Positions 45,015 to 54,522 of a stretch of DNA of 64,000 nt are shown piece by piece. Position numbers and translations under genes: made by a program. The notes under the pieces were generated by a model. The model saw only the letters and a list, made by a program, of their open reading frames with translations. It ran no database searches and was not told the origin of the DNA. The stretch comes from Prochlorococcus sp. AG-402-B19 (GTDB lineage Bacteria > Cyanobacteriota > Cyanobacteriia > PCC-6307 > Cyanobiaceae). The stretch lies in contig QCHM01000003.1 in assembly GCA_003279615.1 (NCBI GenBank), forward strand, positions 76,908 to 140,907. The letters are read 5' to 3'. Position 1 is the stretch's first letter, and every line of letters begins with the position of its first letter.

Positions 45015-45860
45015 ATGCCTGAGGAATTAAAACATTTTATTTTTAATTGTATTCAATCATTCTTATTAGGAGTTATTCAGGGCATTACTGAGTTCCTTCC
45101 GATAAGTAGTACTGCTCATTTGAAAGTTATTCCGTATTTTTTAGGATGGAGTGATCCTGGCGTTTCCATTTCTGCATCTCTCCAATTGGGAAGCGCAATC
45201 GCTATTGTTTTTTATTTTCGTAATGATTTAGTTTTAATAATTAATTCTTTCCCTGGTCTTATTATCAAGCGTAACCTTATTAATGACGATAATAGTAGAC
45301 TTTTAACCTATATTATTGTTGCTAGTATACCAATTTTAGTAGTTGGTCTAGTAATTAAGTTATTTTGGAATGATTTCTCGACTTCTTTTTTTAGAGGATT
45401 CAATTCAATAGCTATAGTTTCTATTGTTATGGCTATTTTTCTTGCTATTGCTGAGAAATATTTTTCAGGGAAAAAATTATTTAAAGATATTAAATTAAGA
45501 GATATTATTTTATTAGGTCTTTCACAAACTTTAGCAATCTTTCCTGGGGTCTCAAGATCTGGTGTTACTTTAACATCTGCATTGTTTTCAGGTATTGAAA
45601 GAAAGACAGCTGCAAGACTCTCTTTTCTAGTAGGTATTCCAGCGATTTCGATATCTGGATTTGTGGAATTGTTTTCCCTTTTTTATACTTCATCTTTAAT
45701 AGATTTTTTCCCAATAATTATAGGTATTATTTCATCTTTCTTTTCATCAATAATAGCTATTGATTTCCTTCTTAAGTTCTTAGCTAAATATAATACTTTG
45801 ATTTTTGTCTATTATCGTTTGGCTTTTGGGGTGGTTATATTTACCACTTTATATTTTTAA
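45015..45860 (+). CDS. uppP: Undecaprenyl-diphosphatase
   Basis: A 281-residue membrane enzyme (BacA) that recycles undecaprenyl pyrophosphate for peptidoglycan synthesis. The two active-site motifs are present: QGITEFLPISSTAHL near residue 25 and FPGVSRSGVT near 177. It has about eight membrane helices and is full length. A separate microprotein follows. Confidence 0.93.
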   Translation: MPEELKHFIFNCIQSFLLGVIQGITEFLPISSTAHLKVIPYFLGWSDPGVSISASLQLGSAIAIVFYFRNDLVLIINSFPGLIIKRNLINDDNSRLLTYIIVASIPILVVGLVIKLFWNDFSTSFFRGFNSIAIVSIVMAIFLAIAEKYFSGKKLFKDIKLRDIILLGLSQTLAIFPGVSRSGVTLTSALFSGIERKTAARLSFLVGIPAISISGFVELFSLFYTSSLIDFFPIIIGIISSFFSSIIAIDFLLKFLAKYNTLIFVYYRLAFGVVIFTTLYF

Positions 45861-45917
45861 ACTTTTACATCTATTTGATCTAGAATAGATTTATTATTAT
45901 TATTGATTCGTTGATTT

Positions 45918-46076
45918 ATGAATACACTAAACTATTTATTCACAATTTCTTTTGGAGAAATTGAGATACCAATCTGGATTTTTGCCTTCATTATCTTTAT
46001 AACAGTATTTGTCTTTTTGGCGGTTCTAATTAGTACTAGCAAATTGATTCAATCTCTAGTTAATGATTCTGATTAG
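45918..46076 (+). CDS. Single-span membrane microprotein (52 residues)
   Basis: ATG at 45918-45920, TAG at 46074-46076. A polar N-terminus, then one long helix (PIWIFAFIIFITVFVFLAVL), then a short polar C-terminus. It follows uppP by about 57 bases on the same strand. No family recognised. Confidence 0.5.
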   Translation: MNTLNYLFTISFGEIEIPIWIFAFIIFITVFVFLAVLISTSKLIQSLVNDSD

Positions 46077-46094
46077 TTGTTTAATCTAACTTCA

Positions 46095-46168
46095 TCGGAA
46101 CGGCGGGATTTGAACCCACGACCCCCACTACCCCAAAGTGGTGCGCTACCAAGCTGCGCTACGTCCCG
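46095..46168 (-). tRNA. tRNA-Pro (TGG)
   Basis: A 74-base tRNA on the minus strand. Acceptor CGGGACG pairs with CGTTCCG (one G-T pair). The anticodon arm CCACT TTGGGGT AGTGG gives anticodon TGG, proline. CCA is not encoded. Confidence 0.95.
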
Positions 46169-46202
46169 TCTTTTTAAGTTATCACAAGTACCTTCTGATG
46201 TA

Positions 46203-46535
46203 TTAATTATTTAATGATTTCCATTTAATTCTTCTGCTTGTCTTTCTTTTTATTCTTCTTATTAGTGAGTTTCTACTCTCACTAGAATATCCATGAATAC
46301 GAAGTTGTTTAGCCATTAATCTTAATTGGAAAATATTCATTTTCGAAAGTTTTAATTCTGTATTTGTTTCCCATTCTTCTCCCTCATTTTGTAAAACCCC
46401 TTTATGTTGTGATACTTCAAGTGAAAAAATTAATTCTGCAAAAAATTCTGGTATAATTACAATTAAAACTGCTAATATATTATATATATTGATTCTTGTC
46501 TTTTCTATATTCTTTTGGAATTCATTATTTTTCAT
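46203..46535 (-). CDS. Small protein with membrane helix and SAP/Rho-N-like end
   Basis: A 110-residue protein. Residues 15-37 form a membrane helix (NIYNILAVLIVIIPEFFAE). The C-terminal 50 residues (MNIFQLRLMAKQLRIHGY, then basic RRIKRKTSRRIKWK) look like a SAP or Rho N-terminal helix-extended-loop-helix that binds nucleic acid. Function unknown. Confidence 0.6.
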   Translation of the reverse strand: MKNNEFQKNIEKTRINIYNILAVLIVIIPEFFAELIFSLEVSQHKGVLQNEGEEWETNTELKLSKMNIFQLRLMAKQLRIHGYSSESRNSLIRRIKRKTSRRIKWKSLNN

Positions 46536-46561
46536 ATTTAGTCAATTTTTATTTTTATTAT

Positions 46562-46726
46562 TTAGTTAGGTAAAACATACTCAGTATTTGTGGAGCTATC
46601 CATCCATTCAATTGTTTGCTCTTGTTCGATTTTCTGTGATTTAAAACTAAATACCATAAAAAAAACTAATAACAAAGTTGCTAGAATGATTAGTAAAACA
46701 GTTCTGTCTGGTAATTGATCATTCAT
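46562..46726 (-). CDS. Single-span membrane microprotein coupled to msrA
   Basis: ATG at 46724-46726 overlaps the msrA stop by one base (TAATG). 54 residues with one helix (VLLIILATLLLVFFMVFSF) and an acidic tail (EWMDSSTNTEYVL). The overlap suggests it is translated with MsrA. No family recognised. Confidence 0.55.
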   Translation of the reverse strand: MNDQLPDRTVLLIILATLLLVFFMVFSFKSQKIEQEQTIEWMDSSTNTEYVLPN

Positions 46727-47475
46727 TATGAAATAGATTTAATAGGACTATTGTCTCCTCTAAGAATACAATGATTAATATCCCAATCGTAATAAGACCA
46801 AACTGTTTTATTAAGTTTGAAATTGGCACCATTAAAATTCTTAAACTCTACTTTTGTTGGCATTGCTGAGCAATAGGGTCGACTGCCTGGCTTTGCTAAA
46901 TATTGTTGGTGATATTCCTCCGCAAAATAGAATTTTTTATTAATTGAGATTTCAGTAGTGATTTCTCCAAAACCATTCTTTTGAAGTTCATTCTGATAAC
47001 TATTTTTGCTTTCTATTGCTTTGTCTAATTGGTTTTTATTACTCGCATAAATTGCAGACCTATATTGGCTACCACTATCATTACCTTGACGATTGCCTTG
47101 TGTTGGATCATGACATTCCCAAAATAATTTTAATAAGTCACTTATATCAATTTCATTATTATTCCAAACAACTCTTACAACTTCAGTATGACCTGTTAGG
47201 CCTGAGCATACATCTCTATAGCTTGGATTTTCTTTCTCTCCGCCTGCATATCCTACAGCTGTAGAAATTATTCCAGGTAGTCTCCAGAAACCTTTTTCTG
47301 CTCCCCAAAAGCAGCCGCATCCGAATAAGATTTCTTGTTCATTATCTTTTAACTTTGATGAAAGTTCATTTTTTAAAATTGTATGGAGCACTTTCTTATT
47401 GATTTTTGTAGATTCGTTTTTTGAATATAGCTTATCAATAATAGTGGATAAATATTCGCTTATTTTTTTAATCAT
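46726..47475 (-). CDS. msrA: Peptide methionine sulfoxide reductase A
   Basis: A 249-residue MsrA with the catalytic motif GCFWGAEKGFW and the downstream LKLFWECHDPTQGNRQGND block. An N-terminal extension of about 50 residues precedes the domain and is Lys/Ser-rich without a signal peptide. It repairs S-methionine sulfoxide in oxidised proteins. Its stop overlaps the start of a membrane microprotein. Confidence 0.93.
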   Translation of the reverse strand: MIKKISEYLSTIIDKLYSKNESTKINKKVLHTILKNELSSKLKDNEQEILFGCGCFWGAEKGFWRLPGIISTAVGYAGGEKENPSYRDVCSGLTGHTEVVRVVWNNNEIDISDLLKLFWECHDPTQGNRQGNDSGSQYRSAIYASNKNQLDKAIESKNSYQNELQKNGFGEITTEISINKKFYFAEEYHQQYLAKPGSRPYCSAMPTKVEFKNFNGANFKLNKTVWSYYDWDINHCILRGDNSPIKSIS

Positions 47476-47479
47476 ATCT

Positions 47480-47725
47480 TTAATTTATAGTTTCTATTTT
47501 TATATGATTTATTAGTGTAGTAACAAACGCAAATAATAAAAAAGGAAGGCTTAGTACAAGTATTAAACCTACACCTAAAAGGGCAAAAACAGGCCTTGAT
47601 GAACCCATAAGTGCAAGTCCAGCGGCAAGACTTACAAATATTACCCCCATCCATGCAAGAATTTGTATGTATACATCACCAAATTCAAGGTCGCAAACAA
47701 GTTTATAATTTGTAAATGGGCTCAT
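47480..47725 (-). CDS. Small two-helix membrane protein
   Basis: An 81-residue protein with two membrane helices (IQILAWMGVIFVSLAAGLAL; VFALLGVGLILVLSLPFLLF) and a short C-terminal tail. It resembles small uncharacterised cyanobacterial membrane proteins. A later ATG (MGVIF) is a possible start. It is four bases upstream of msrA on the same strand. Confidence 0.55.
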   Translation of the reverse strand: MSPFTNYKLVCDLEFGDVYIQILAWMGVIFVSLAAGLALMGSSRPVFALLGVGLILVLSLPFLLFAFVTTLINHIKIETIN

Positions 47726-47821
47726 GATCTCATGATTAATTTACAGAACATAATTGTTTTCTCTTATTTTATCTTATTTAATTTGAATTAATTATAAAAT
47801 TTTAATAAGTAATTATTAAAC

Positions 47822-49567
47822 CTATGATTGGATTTTCTCTTTAGCTTTTTCCCTTTCCCACATGCTTTTATATAATCCATCTTTATTAATTAAATAATGA
47901 TGTGTTCCTTCTTGTACGATTTCTCCATCATTCATTACTAAGATACGATCGCATGCAGCAGCAGCAGATAGTTGATGACTAATCATTAATACAGTCTTAT
48001 TGAATTGTTTTTTTATTGACCGTAGAATTGCTGAGGCGGTTTTATTGTCGACGCTAGCCAATGCATCATCTAAGACTATGATTTTTGAATCTACCAAAAA
48101 TGCTCTGCTTAATGCTGTTCTTTGCCTTTGACCTCCGCTTAGTGTTATTCCTCTTTCTCCAACAAGTGTTTTCAAACCATCCGGGAAACCTTTAATGTCA
48201 TCTATCATTCGAGCTTCAGATGCAGATTCTTCCACTTTTTTGATAGAAGCTTGTGGTTTACCATACCTAATGTTTTCAGTAAGAGTTTCTGTAAACAGAT
48301 ATCCTTCTTGAGGTACTAAAGCGATATAACTTCTTAAATCTTTTAGCTTTAAATCGGTTAAATCATAATCGTCTAAAAATAAACTTCCTTTATCAATATT
48401 AACCATCCTTCCTAAAGCTCTTGCTAGTGTAGTTTTTCCGCATCCTACAGGTCCTACTAAGGCAACTATTTCATTAGGATTTATTGTGAATGAGATTTTA
48501 TTCAGTATCTTTCTAGGAGAATCTTCATACTTTATTGAAAGATTTTTTGCTTCTATTTTACCTGATATAGGTTTTGATACATTGATTGTATTTTCATTAT
48601 CTTTGATAGTTGGTTCATTTTTTAGGATTTCTTCTACTCTTTCTAAACTTACCTGACCTAATTGAAAAGTGTTAAGAGTAAAACCTAATAAAGCTGTTGG
48701 GAAAACAAGTCTTTCAACGTAAAGAATTAAAGCTACTAGTCCTCCTACAGTAATACTTCCATTAGAAAGCTGTCCACTTCCAATTGCAATAAGAAGAAGT
48801 AATGATATAGAAGATAAGCCTTGTAGTAAGGGGAAAAGTGTACTAGCTGTTTTAGCAAGATTAATTGCAGCATCTCTGTATCTATTATTTAATTTTTTGA
48901 ATTCTTTTTGTTCACTTTGCTCTTGACCATAAATTTTAATAGCACTAATGCCTGAAAGATCTTCTTGTATTAATTCGCTTAATGCTGATAAAGCTTCTTG
49001 TTGCCTTTTTCTTTGTTTAACCATTCGCCCGCCAAATAATCCTACGGTTCCAAGCAAAATAGGGTAGATTGATATTGCAAAAAATGTTAAAAGTGGATCA
49101 ATTGAAAACATTGCTGGCAGGGTGAAGGTATATGCCAATAACGTATTTGTAAGACTCAGAATCGTAAAACCTAGTAATCTTCGAATATTTTCTAAATCAC
49201 TAGTAGCTCTTGTTATAACTTCACCAGTTCCAATTTTTTGTACCCAAGCTGGATCTTGTCCAAGCATGTGATCAAATAACTTTTGTCTTAGTGATACTTC
49301 TACTTGTCTACCAACCCCAAAAACGAGTTGTCTAGATATGAGTCTTACCCCACCCATTACAGTTGCTAGAAGTATTAACCATGTCGACTTGTTTATTACA
49401 TCAAAAAATGTAAAGCCCTTTTTTAGATCATCCACGATATCTCTAACTTCCATTGGTATAGCAACGCTTAAGATATTTACAAAAATCAAAGAAATGCCAC
49501 CTATAAACAACTCATTCCTATGTGGTCTAAGGTAGTTTTTAATAAGATCTAGTCGTAATGCAGTCAT
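47822..49567 (-). CDS. ABC transporter, fused permease and ATPase
   Basis: A 581-residue exporter of the MsbA/multidrug type. Six membrane helices (residues ~20-290) are followed by an ATPase with Walker A LVGPVGCGKTTLARALG, signature ITLSGGQRQRTALSRAFL and Walker B KIIVLDDALASVD. It probably works as a homodimer. Substrate unknown; lipid or drug export is usual. Divergent from the DUF3288 gene. Confidence 0.9.
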   Translation of the reverse strand: MTALRLDLIKNYLRPHRNELFIGGISLIFVNILSVAIPMEVRDIVDDLKKGFTFFDVINKSTWLILLATVMGGVRLISRQLVFGVGRQVEVSLRQKLFDHMLGQDPAWVQKIGTGEVITRATSDLENIRRLLGFTILSLTNTLLAYTFTLPAMFSIDPLLTFFAISIYPILLGTVGLFGGRMVKQRKRQQEALSALSELIQEDLSGISAIKIYGQEQSEQKEFKKLNNRYRDAAINLAKTASTLFPLLQGLSSISLLLLIAIGSGQLSNGSITVGGLVALILYVERLVFPTALLGFTLNTFQLGQVSLERVEEILKNEPTIKDNENTINVSKPISGKIEAKNLSIKYEDSPRKILNKISFTINPNEIVALVGPVGCGKTTLARALGRMVNIDKGSLFLDDYDLTDLKLKDLRSYIALVPQEGYLFTETLTENIRYGKPQASIKKVEESASEARMIDDIKGFPDGLKTLVGERGITLSGGQRQRTALSRAFLVDSKIIVLDDALASVDNKTASAILRSIKKQFNKTVLMISHQLSAAAACDRILVMNDGEIVQEGTHHYLINKDGLYKSMWEREKAKEKIQS

Positions 49568-49641
49568 TATTTTATTAATATTCCCACTAACCTAGGCAAT
49601 ATAAGCCCATGGACGTGAACAAAACTAAATTCAAGTAATTT

Positions 49642-49953
49642 ATGAATGAGGCTCAAAATCATCCGCTGTATTCTACAGATAGAGAAAATCTAGACCGATT
49701 AATCGGCATAGATGTTCCTGTAAATATAGATTTTGTTGAACTAGCAAGATTACTCATTCGTTATCAGGACTTTAGAGGTGCCGAAGATCTTAATTCTGAT
49801 ATAGAAAAATTAATGAACAAATGGAGCCTTAATCGTGATGAGCTAGAAGAAAAAACAAGAAAAATTTGGTCTGAGGGATTTCGTCCTAATAGTTCTCCCA
49901 GCCCTGATAACGTTGGTTCTGGATTTGACACCTCAGATTCCTCTCAAGCTTAA
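49642..49953 (+). CDS. DUF3288 family protein
   Basis: A 103-residue acidic cyanobacterial protein (HPLYSTDRENLDRLIGI at the start, ELARLLIRYQDFRGAEDL in the middle), with a low-complexity Ser/Asp tail. No catalytic motif. Conserved in this lineage and uncharacterised. It precedes trpD by about 110 bases. Confidence 0.72.
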   Translation: MNEAQNHPLYSTDRENLDRLIGIDVPVNIDFVELARLLIRYQDFRGAEDLNSDIEKLMNKWSLNRDELEEKTRKIWSEGFRPNSSPSPDNVGSGFDTSDSSQA

Positions 49954-50065
49954 TGTTAGGAAATTATTTTTTTATTTAAATAACTTCTAAAATTGATATA
50001 TTTGTGACTAAGTTAATAAATATATTCAGCCTGTAATGCTAAGCAAGCAGGCATTTTTTATATAT

Positions 50066-51103
50066 ATGACCACTTCAAATCCTATAACTTTTTCTGTAAT
50101 TCTTGAATCTCTTCTTGCAGCCAATGATTTAACTGATGAGCAGTCGAACTATTTGATGAATTCATGGCTTGGCAATAAAATTGAACCTGTTCAAACTGGC
50201 GCTTTATTAGCGGCATTTAGAGCTAAGGGAATTTCTGGTAATGAACTTTCATCAATGGCTAAAGTTCTTCAAAATGCATCAAAAAAAACATCAGATATTC
50301 CTGGATTTGAATTGGTTGATACTTGCGGAACTGGAGGAGATGGGGCTAATACATTCAATATTTCTACCGCAGTTGCATTTGTCTCAGCAGCTTTGGGTGT
50401 AAAGATTGCAAAACATGGAAATCGAAGTGCTAGTGGCAAGGTCGGATCTGCTGATGTTCTAGAAAATCTTGGTTTGCCTTTAAATGTTGCTTCAGAAAAA
50501 GTTATTGAGGCTCTAAAAGTTTTTGGGATTACTTTCCTTTTTGCTCCTTCTTGGCATCCTTCTTTGGTAAATCTTGCTCCTTTGCGAAAAAGTTTGGGAA
50601 TTAGAACTATTTTTAATTTGCTTGGTCCCTTAGTTAATCCTCTTAAACCACAGTCTCAAGTCTTGGGAGTTGCAAAATCTAATTTACTTGATCCAATGTC
50701 TTTAGCTCTTAAAGGGATGGGGCTTAAAAAAGCTGTTGTTGTTCATGGAGCAGGAGGACTAGATGAGGCATCATTGGCTGGTTCAAATCAATTTCGTTTC
50801 TTAGAGAAGGATTCTATAAAATCTGAAATCATTCACCCTAATGATCTTGGACTTTCTGAAATTTCTAATGAAAGTTTAAAAGGTGATGATTTGCAAGCGA
50901 ATTCAAAAATTTTAGAGTCTTTACTAAAAGGAGAAGGAAAAAAACATCATAAAGAAGTTGTTGCTCTAAATACTGCTTTAGTTTTATGGGCTTCAGGTGT
51001 TGAAGATAATTTGTTTTCTGGGGTAAAAAGATCATTAGATTGTTTGAATACAGATAAATCTTGGCTTATTTTTAATGAATTAAGAGATTTTCTAGCTAAC
51101 TAA
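50066..51103 (+). CDS. trpD: Anthranilate phosphoribosyltransferase
   Basis: A 345-residue TrpD, transferring phosphoribose to anthranilate in tryptophan synthesis. The PRPP-binding [18 protein letters not shown] and [20 protein letters not shown] are both intact. I begin at ATG 50066; an upstream ATG at 50036 would add ten residues not expected. The carA gene follows by about 32 bases, on the same strand. Confidence 0.95.
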   Translation: MTTSNPITFSVILESLLAANDLTDEQSNYLMNSWLGNKIEPVQTGALLAAFRAKGISGNELSSMAKVLQNASKKTSDIPGFELVDTCGTGGDGANTFNISTAVAFVSAALGVKIAKHGNRSASGKVGSADVLENLGLPLNVASEKVIEALKVFGITFLFAPSWHPSLVNLAPLRKSLGIRTIFNLLGPLVNPLKPQSQVLGVAKSNLLDPMSLALKGMGLKKAVVVHGAGGLDEASLAGSNQFRFLEKDSIKSEIIHPNDLGLSEISNESLKGDDLQANSKILESLLKGEGKKHHKEVVALNTALVLWASGVEDNLFSGVKRSLDCLNTDKSWLIFNELRDFLAN

Positions 51104-51135
51104 TACTTTTAATCTTATACAACACCTTCCTTCTT

Positions 51136-52290
51136 ATGTTTTTTAACACTGAAAGTTCTGCAATATTGTTATTAGATGATGGTACATATTTTGAGGGAAT
51201 ATCTTTTGGAGCAATTGGAACAATTACTGGAGAAGTCGTATTTAATACAGGTATGACTGGATATCAAGAAGTAATAACTGATCCTAGCTATTACGGACAA
51301 CTTATTACATTTACTTACCCAGAAATAGGCAATACAGGTATTAATAATGAGGATAATGAATCATCTCATCCATCAGTAAAAGGTGTGATAACACGTGAAG
51401 TATCAATGACTTCTAGTAACTGGAGGCATGAAATATCTTTTGACAAATGGTTGAAAGATGAAAATGTTGTTGGGATTCAAGGAATAGATACTAGAGCTCT
51501 AGTTAGACATCTCAGAGAATCAGGAACTTTAAATGGAATAATCTCATCAGAACCCAAATATTCTATAGAAGACTTATTTTCATTTTTAAAAAAATCCCCT
51601 TCAATGATTGGATTGAATCTTGTCGACAAAGTTACTACTAAGCATCCTTTTAAAGTCAAAACTATTCGTTCTGCTTCATTCGATAAAAGAATAAAAAATA
51701 GAAAAACAAATCCTTATCATGTCGTTGCTATAGATTTTGGAATAAAGCAATCAATCCTTGATCGATTAGTTGCTCATGGTTGTGAAGTTACTGTTTTACC
51801 TTCAAAGGCTTCAATCTCTGATGTTTTAGATTTAGCACCTGAGGGTGTTTTTCTTTCTAATGGTCCCGGAGATCCTTCTGCGGTAGAAAGTGGTATTAAA
51901 TTAGCCGAAAAATTAATTGACTATGAAAAGCTGCCTGTTTTCGGAATTTGCTTAGGTCATCAAATTCTTGGATTGGCTCTTGGTGGCAAAACATTTAAAT
52001 TGTCATATGGACATAGGGGGTTAAATCATCCATGTGGATTAAAAGGAAAAGTTGAAATCACAAGTCAAAATCACGGTTTCGCTTTGGATTCAGAATCTTT
52101 AAATAGTGACAAAATTCAAATTACTCGATTCAATTTAAATGATCAGACCGTTGCAGCTATTTCTGTAGTTAATAAGCCTTTTTTTGGTGTCCAATATCAT
52201 CCTGAGGCAAGTCCTGGTCCTCATGACGCTGATCATCATTTTAATCATTTCGTAACCTTAATAGAAGAACGACGAAGAATCGTGGATTAA
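51136..52290 (+). CDS. carA: Carbamoyl-phosphate synthase small subunit
   Basis: A 384-residue CarA: an N-terminal domain starting LLLDDGTYFEGISFGA, and a C-terminal class I amidotransferase with nucleophile Cys in VFGICLGHQILG and the His-Glu pair in VQYHPEASPGP. It supplies ammonia from glutamine to CarB, whose gene is 24 kb away in this window. Full length. Confidence 0.96.
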   Translation: MFFNTESSAILLLDDGTYFEGISFGAIGTITGEVVFNTGMTGYQEVITDPSYYGQLITFTYPEIGNTGINNEDNESSHPSVKGVITREVSMTSSNWRHEISFDKWLKDENVVGIQGIDTRALVRHLRESGTLNGIISSEPKYSIEDLFSFLKKSPSMIGLNLVDKVTTKHPFKVKTIRSASFDKRIKNRKTNPYHVVAIDFGIKQSILDRLVAHGCEVTVLPSKASISDVLDLAPEGVFLSNGPGDPSAVESGIKLAEKLIDYEKLPVFGICLGHQILGLALGGKTFKLSYGHRGLNHPCGLKGKVEITSQNHGFALDSESLNSDKIQITRFNLNDQTVAAISVVNKPFFGVQYHPEASPGPHDADHHFNHFVTLIEERRRIVD

Positions 52291-52332
52291 TTTGGTTTCT
52301 ATCACTACACTTCCATCAAGAAGTAATAGGGG

Positions 52333-52707
52333 ATTGATCCCATAGCTGAATTACAACGACTTACTGTTTCTCTTAGAGGTGGTTTTAACCAGCAAAATGG
52401 TTGTTTGGTGGTAAATTTCACTGGCCAACTAGATGCTTACTCTGAGAAGCAATTCACTACATTTATCAATGAAGTTTTTGATTCAAATCAACTATCTGTA
52501 GTTATTGATTTAAGTAATATCGATTTCATTGATTCTTCTGGATTAGGAGCATTGGTTCAAGCAGCTAAAAAATGTACACAGTCGAAAAGAGCATTTAATG
52601 TTGTTGGTAATCCAAGAGTTGTTCAAACTATTAAACTTGTTCGATTAGAGGATTTTTTACATTTAGCATCAGACTTGAATACTGCAGTTAGTCAATTATC
52701 AGCTTGA
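52333..52707 (+). CDS. STAS-domain protein, anti-sigma-factor antagonist type (non-canonical start)
   Basis: A SpoIIAA-like STAS protein. The phosphorylatable serine is in IDFIDSSGLGALVQAAKK. The conserved first strand (AELQRLTVSLRGG, then CLVVNFTGQLD) lies upstream of the first TTG (52405), and no ATG, GTG or TTG is available before it: the frame opens after a TAG at 52327-52329. ATT 52333 or ATA 52342 is therefore the likely start, and an AGGGGA stretch just upstream would act as the ribosome site. The gene overlaps mini-RNase III by four bases. Confidence 0.75.
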   Translation: MDPIAELQRLTVSLRGGFNQQNGCLVVNFTGQLDAYSEKQFTTFINEVFDSNQLSVVIDLSNIDFIDSSGLGALVQAAKKCTQSKRAFNVVGNPRVVQTIKLVRLEDFLHLASDLNTAVSQLSA

Positions 52708-53102
52708 CTGATTGGATTCGCTCTTATAAATCAACCATTTCACCAGATGGCTTGGGCCCATTGCAATTAGCTTGGTTGGGTGATGCTGTATGGGAAATGC
52801 ATCAAAGGTTGCGATATTGCAATACTCCAATGCGTTCTAAGGATCTCCATAATGCAGTTGTTAATGAGGTAAACGCATCTAGTCAGGCTAGGGCGATTAG
52901 TAAAATAGAACCTTTTTTAACTGATACTGAAAAGGATTTCCTTAGAAAAGGTAGGAACAAAGCTGGAAGAGGTCCAAAAAATGTAGATGCAGCCACATAT
53001 GCAATTGCTACGGGATTTGAGACTATTGTTGGATGGTTGTTTTTAAAAAATCCAAATCGGCTTGCTGATTTATTCGATCTTCTTGATCGACCCATTAACT
53101 AG
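52704..53102 (+). CDS. mrnC: Mini-ribonuclease III
   Basis: A 132-residue RNase III-fold protein lacking the dsRNA-binding domain. The catalytic block AWLGDAVWEMHQRLRY is present, and EKDFLRKGRNKAGRGPKNVD is the second conserved stretch. It trims 23S rRNA ends. The start is TTG 52704, inside the STAS stop codon region. Confidence 0.88.
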   Translation: MTDWIRSYKSTISPDGLGPLQLAWLGDAVWEMHQRLRYCNTPMRSKDLHNAVVNEVNASSQARAISKIEPFLTDTEKDFLRKGRNKAGRGPKNVDAATYAIATGFETIVGWLFLKNPNRLADLFDLLDRPIN

Positions 53103-53119
53103 AATATAGTTCTTATAAA

Positions 53120-54295
53120 ATGAGTTATCGTTTCAATAAAGACACAAGGAATTCCAAAAATTCTTCATCTAATAAACGAAGTAGTAATTTTTATCGTCAA
53201 GATAATGATGCTTCTAGAAAGTCTAATTTTAATGATCGAAGAAGAACAAATAATAAATTCAACCGTCTTTCATCTGATCAAGTAAATCAATATTCATTAG
53301 ATAGGCAATCTTCTGAATCAACAAGAAGTAGTAACAAGTCAACCTCCAACTACAAAGGATCTAATCGATTTGAGAGAAAATCGGCTAACCCTAAATATAG
53401 AAATCAAAATTCTCAGGAAACTAGCTATTTCAAAAGAATAGAAGATAAAGAACCACTTTCATATTCGGAAAGCTTCACTAAAACTTTAAGTGATGATTTG
53501 ATTTGGGGTCGTCATTCAACTGAGGCAGCTCTTTTGGGTGGCAGAGCAATTCATAGGATTTGGTGTACTTCTGAATTGCGAAGTTCTCCAAAGTTTTTTC
53601 AACTTCTCAAAGATTCAAAAGCCTCTGGAGTCTTGGTTGAAGAAGTCTCTTGGTCCAGGCTTGGCCAGCTCACTAACGGGGCAGTTCATCAAGGAATAGT
53701 TTTACAAATTGGCGCATCAAAAACCCATGATTTGACGAATTTAATTGATGCTTGCAAAGCTTTTAGTGATTCATCATTGCTCCTGGCTTTAGATGGCTTA
53801 ACTGATCCTCATAATCTTGGTGCAATAATTCGCTCTGCAGAAGCTCTCGGTGCACAAGGTTTGATCCTTCCCCAAAGGCGGAGTGCAGGGTTGACAGGAT
53901 CTGTAGCAAAAGTTGCTGCAGGCGCTTTGGAACATATACCAGTAGCAAGAGTAGTAAATTTAAATAGGTCCCTTGAAAAATTAAAGAATGAAGGTTATAC
54001 AGTTGTTGGCCTCGCGGAAGAAGGCCCTTCAACATTGTCTGAAGTAGAATTCAAAGGCCCTTTAGTTGTTGTTGTTGGTTCAGAGGATAAAGGGATTTCT
54101 TTGATCACAAGAAGGTTGTGTGATCAGTTAGTAAGGATTCCTCTTAAGGGAGTCACTACAAGTCTTAATGCATCAGTGGCTACTTCTATTTTCTTGTATG
54201 AAGTGGCTAGATCCAGATGGATGCGATCAATCTCTGGACAAGATCCATCTCCTAGATTATTGAAGCCTAAAATTTCTAATGAAAATAATAACTAA
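53120..54295 (+). CDS. rlmB: 23S rRNA 2'-O-ribose methyltransferase, RlmB/TrmH family
   Basis: A 391-residue SPOUT methyltransferase. The C-terminal half has the trefoil-knot motifs ALDGLTDPHNLGAIIRSAEA, VVVVGSEDKGISLI and GVTTSLNASVATSIFLYE, with an N-terminal substrate-binding domain at about 125-200. The first ~115 residues are an extremely Ser/Asn/Arg-rich low-complexity tail, likely disordered and RNA-binding. It is 17 bases after mini-RNase III, both acting on 23S rRNA. Confidence 0.9.
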   Translation: MSYRFNKDTRNSKNSSSNKRSSNFYRQDNDASRKSNFNDRRRTNNKFNRLSSDQVNQYSLDRQSSESTRSSNKSTSNYKGSNRFERKSANPKYRNQNSQETSYFKRIEDKEPLSYSESFTKTLSDDLIWGRHSTEAALLGGRAIHRIWCTSELRSSPKFFQLLKDSKASGVLVEEVSWSRLGQLTNGAVHQGIVLQIGASKTHDLTNLIDACKAFSDSSLLLALDGLTDPHNLGAIIRSAEALGAQGLILPQRRSAGLTGSVAKVAAGALEHIPVARVVNLNRSLEKLKNEGYTVVGLAEEGPSTLSEVEFKGPLVVVVGSEDKGISLITRRLCDQLVRIPLKGVTTSLNASVATSIFLYEVARSRWMRSISGQDPSPRLLKPKISNENNN

Positions 54296-54522
54296 TCTTT
54301 TTTAATTTAAACTTGAAAAGAAACGTATATCTTCTATTGATTTACCGTAATTTTTGAAACTACATAATCAAATTACATTATTAATTACATCACCTACAGG
54401 TTTTAATACTCAATATTTTTATGCTTCAAATATATGTTTCATCATCAAGTGAACATAATTTTCCTTTTTTATTTGATAAACATCAAATCAAGAAAGTATA
54501 ATAAATTAAATGCAGTTTACTT

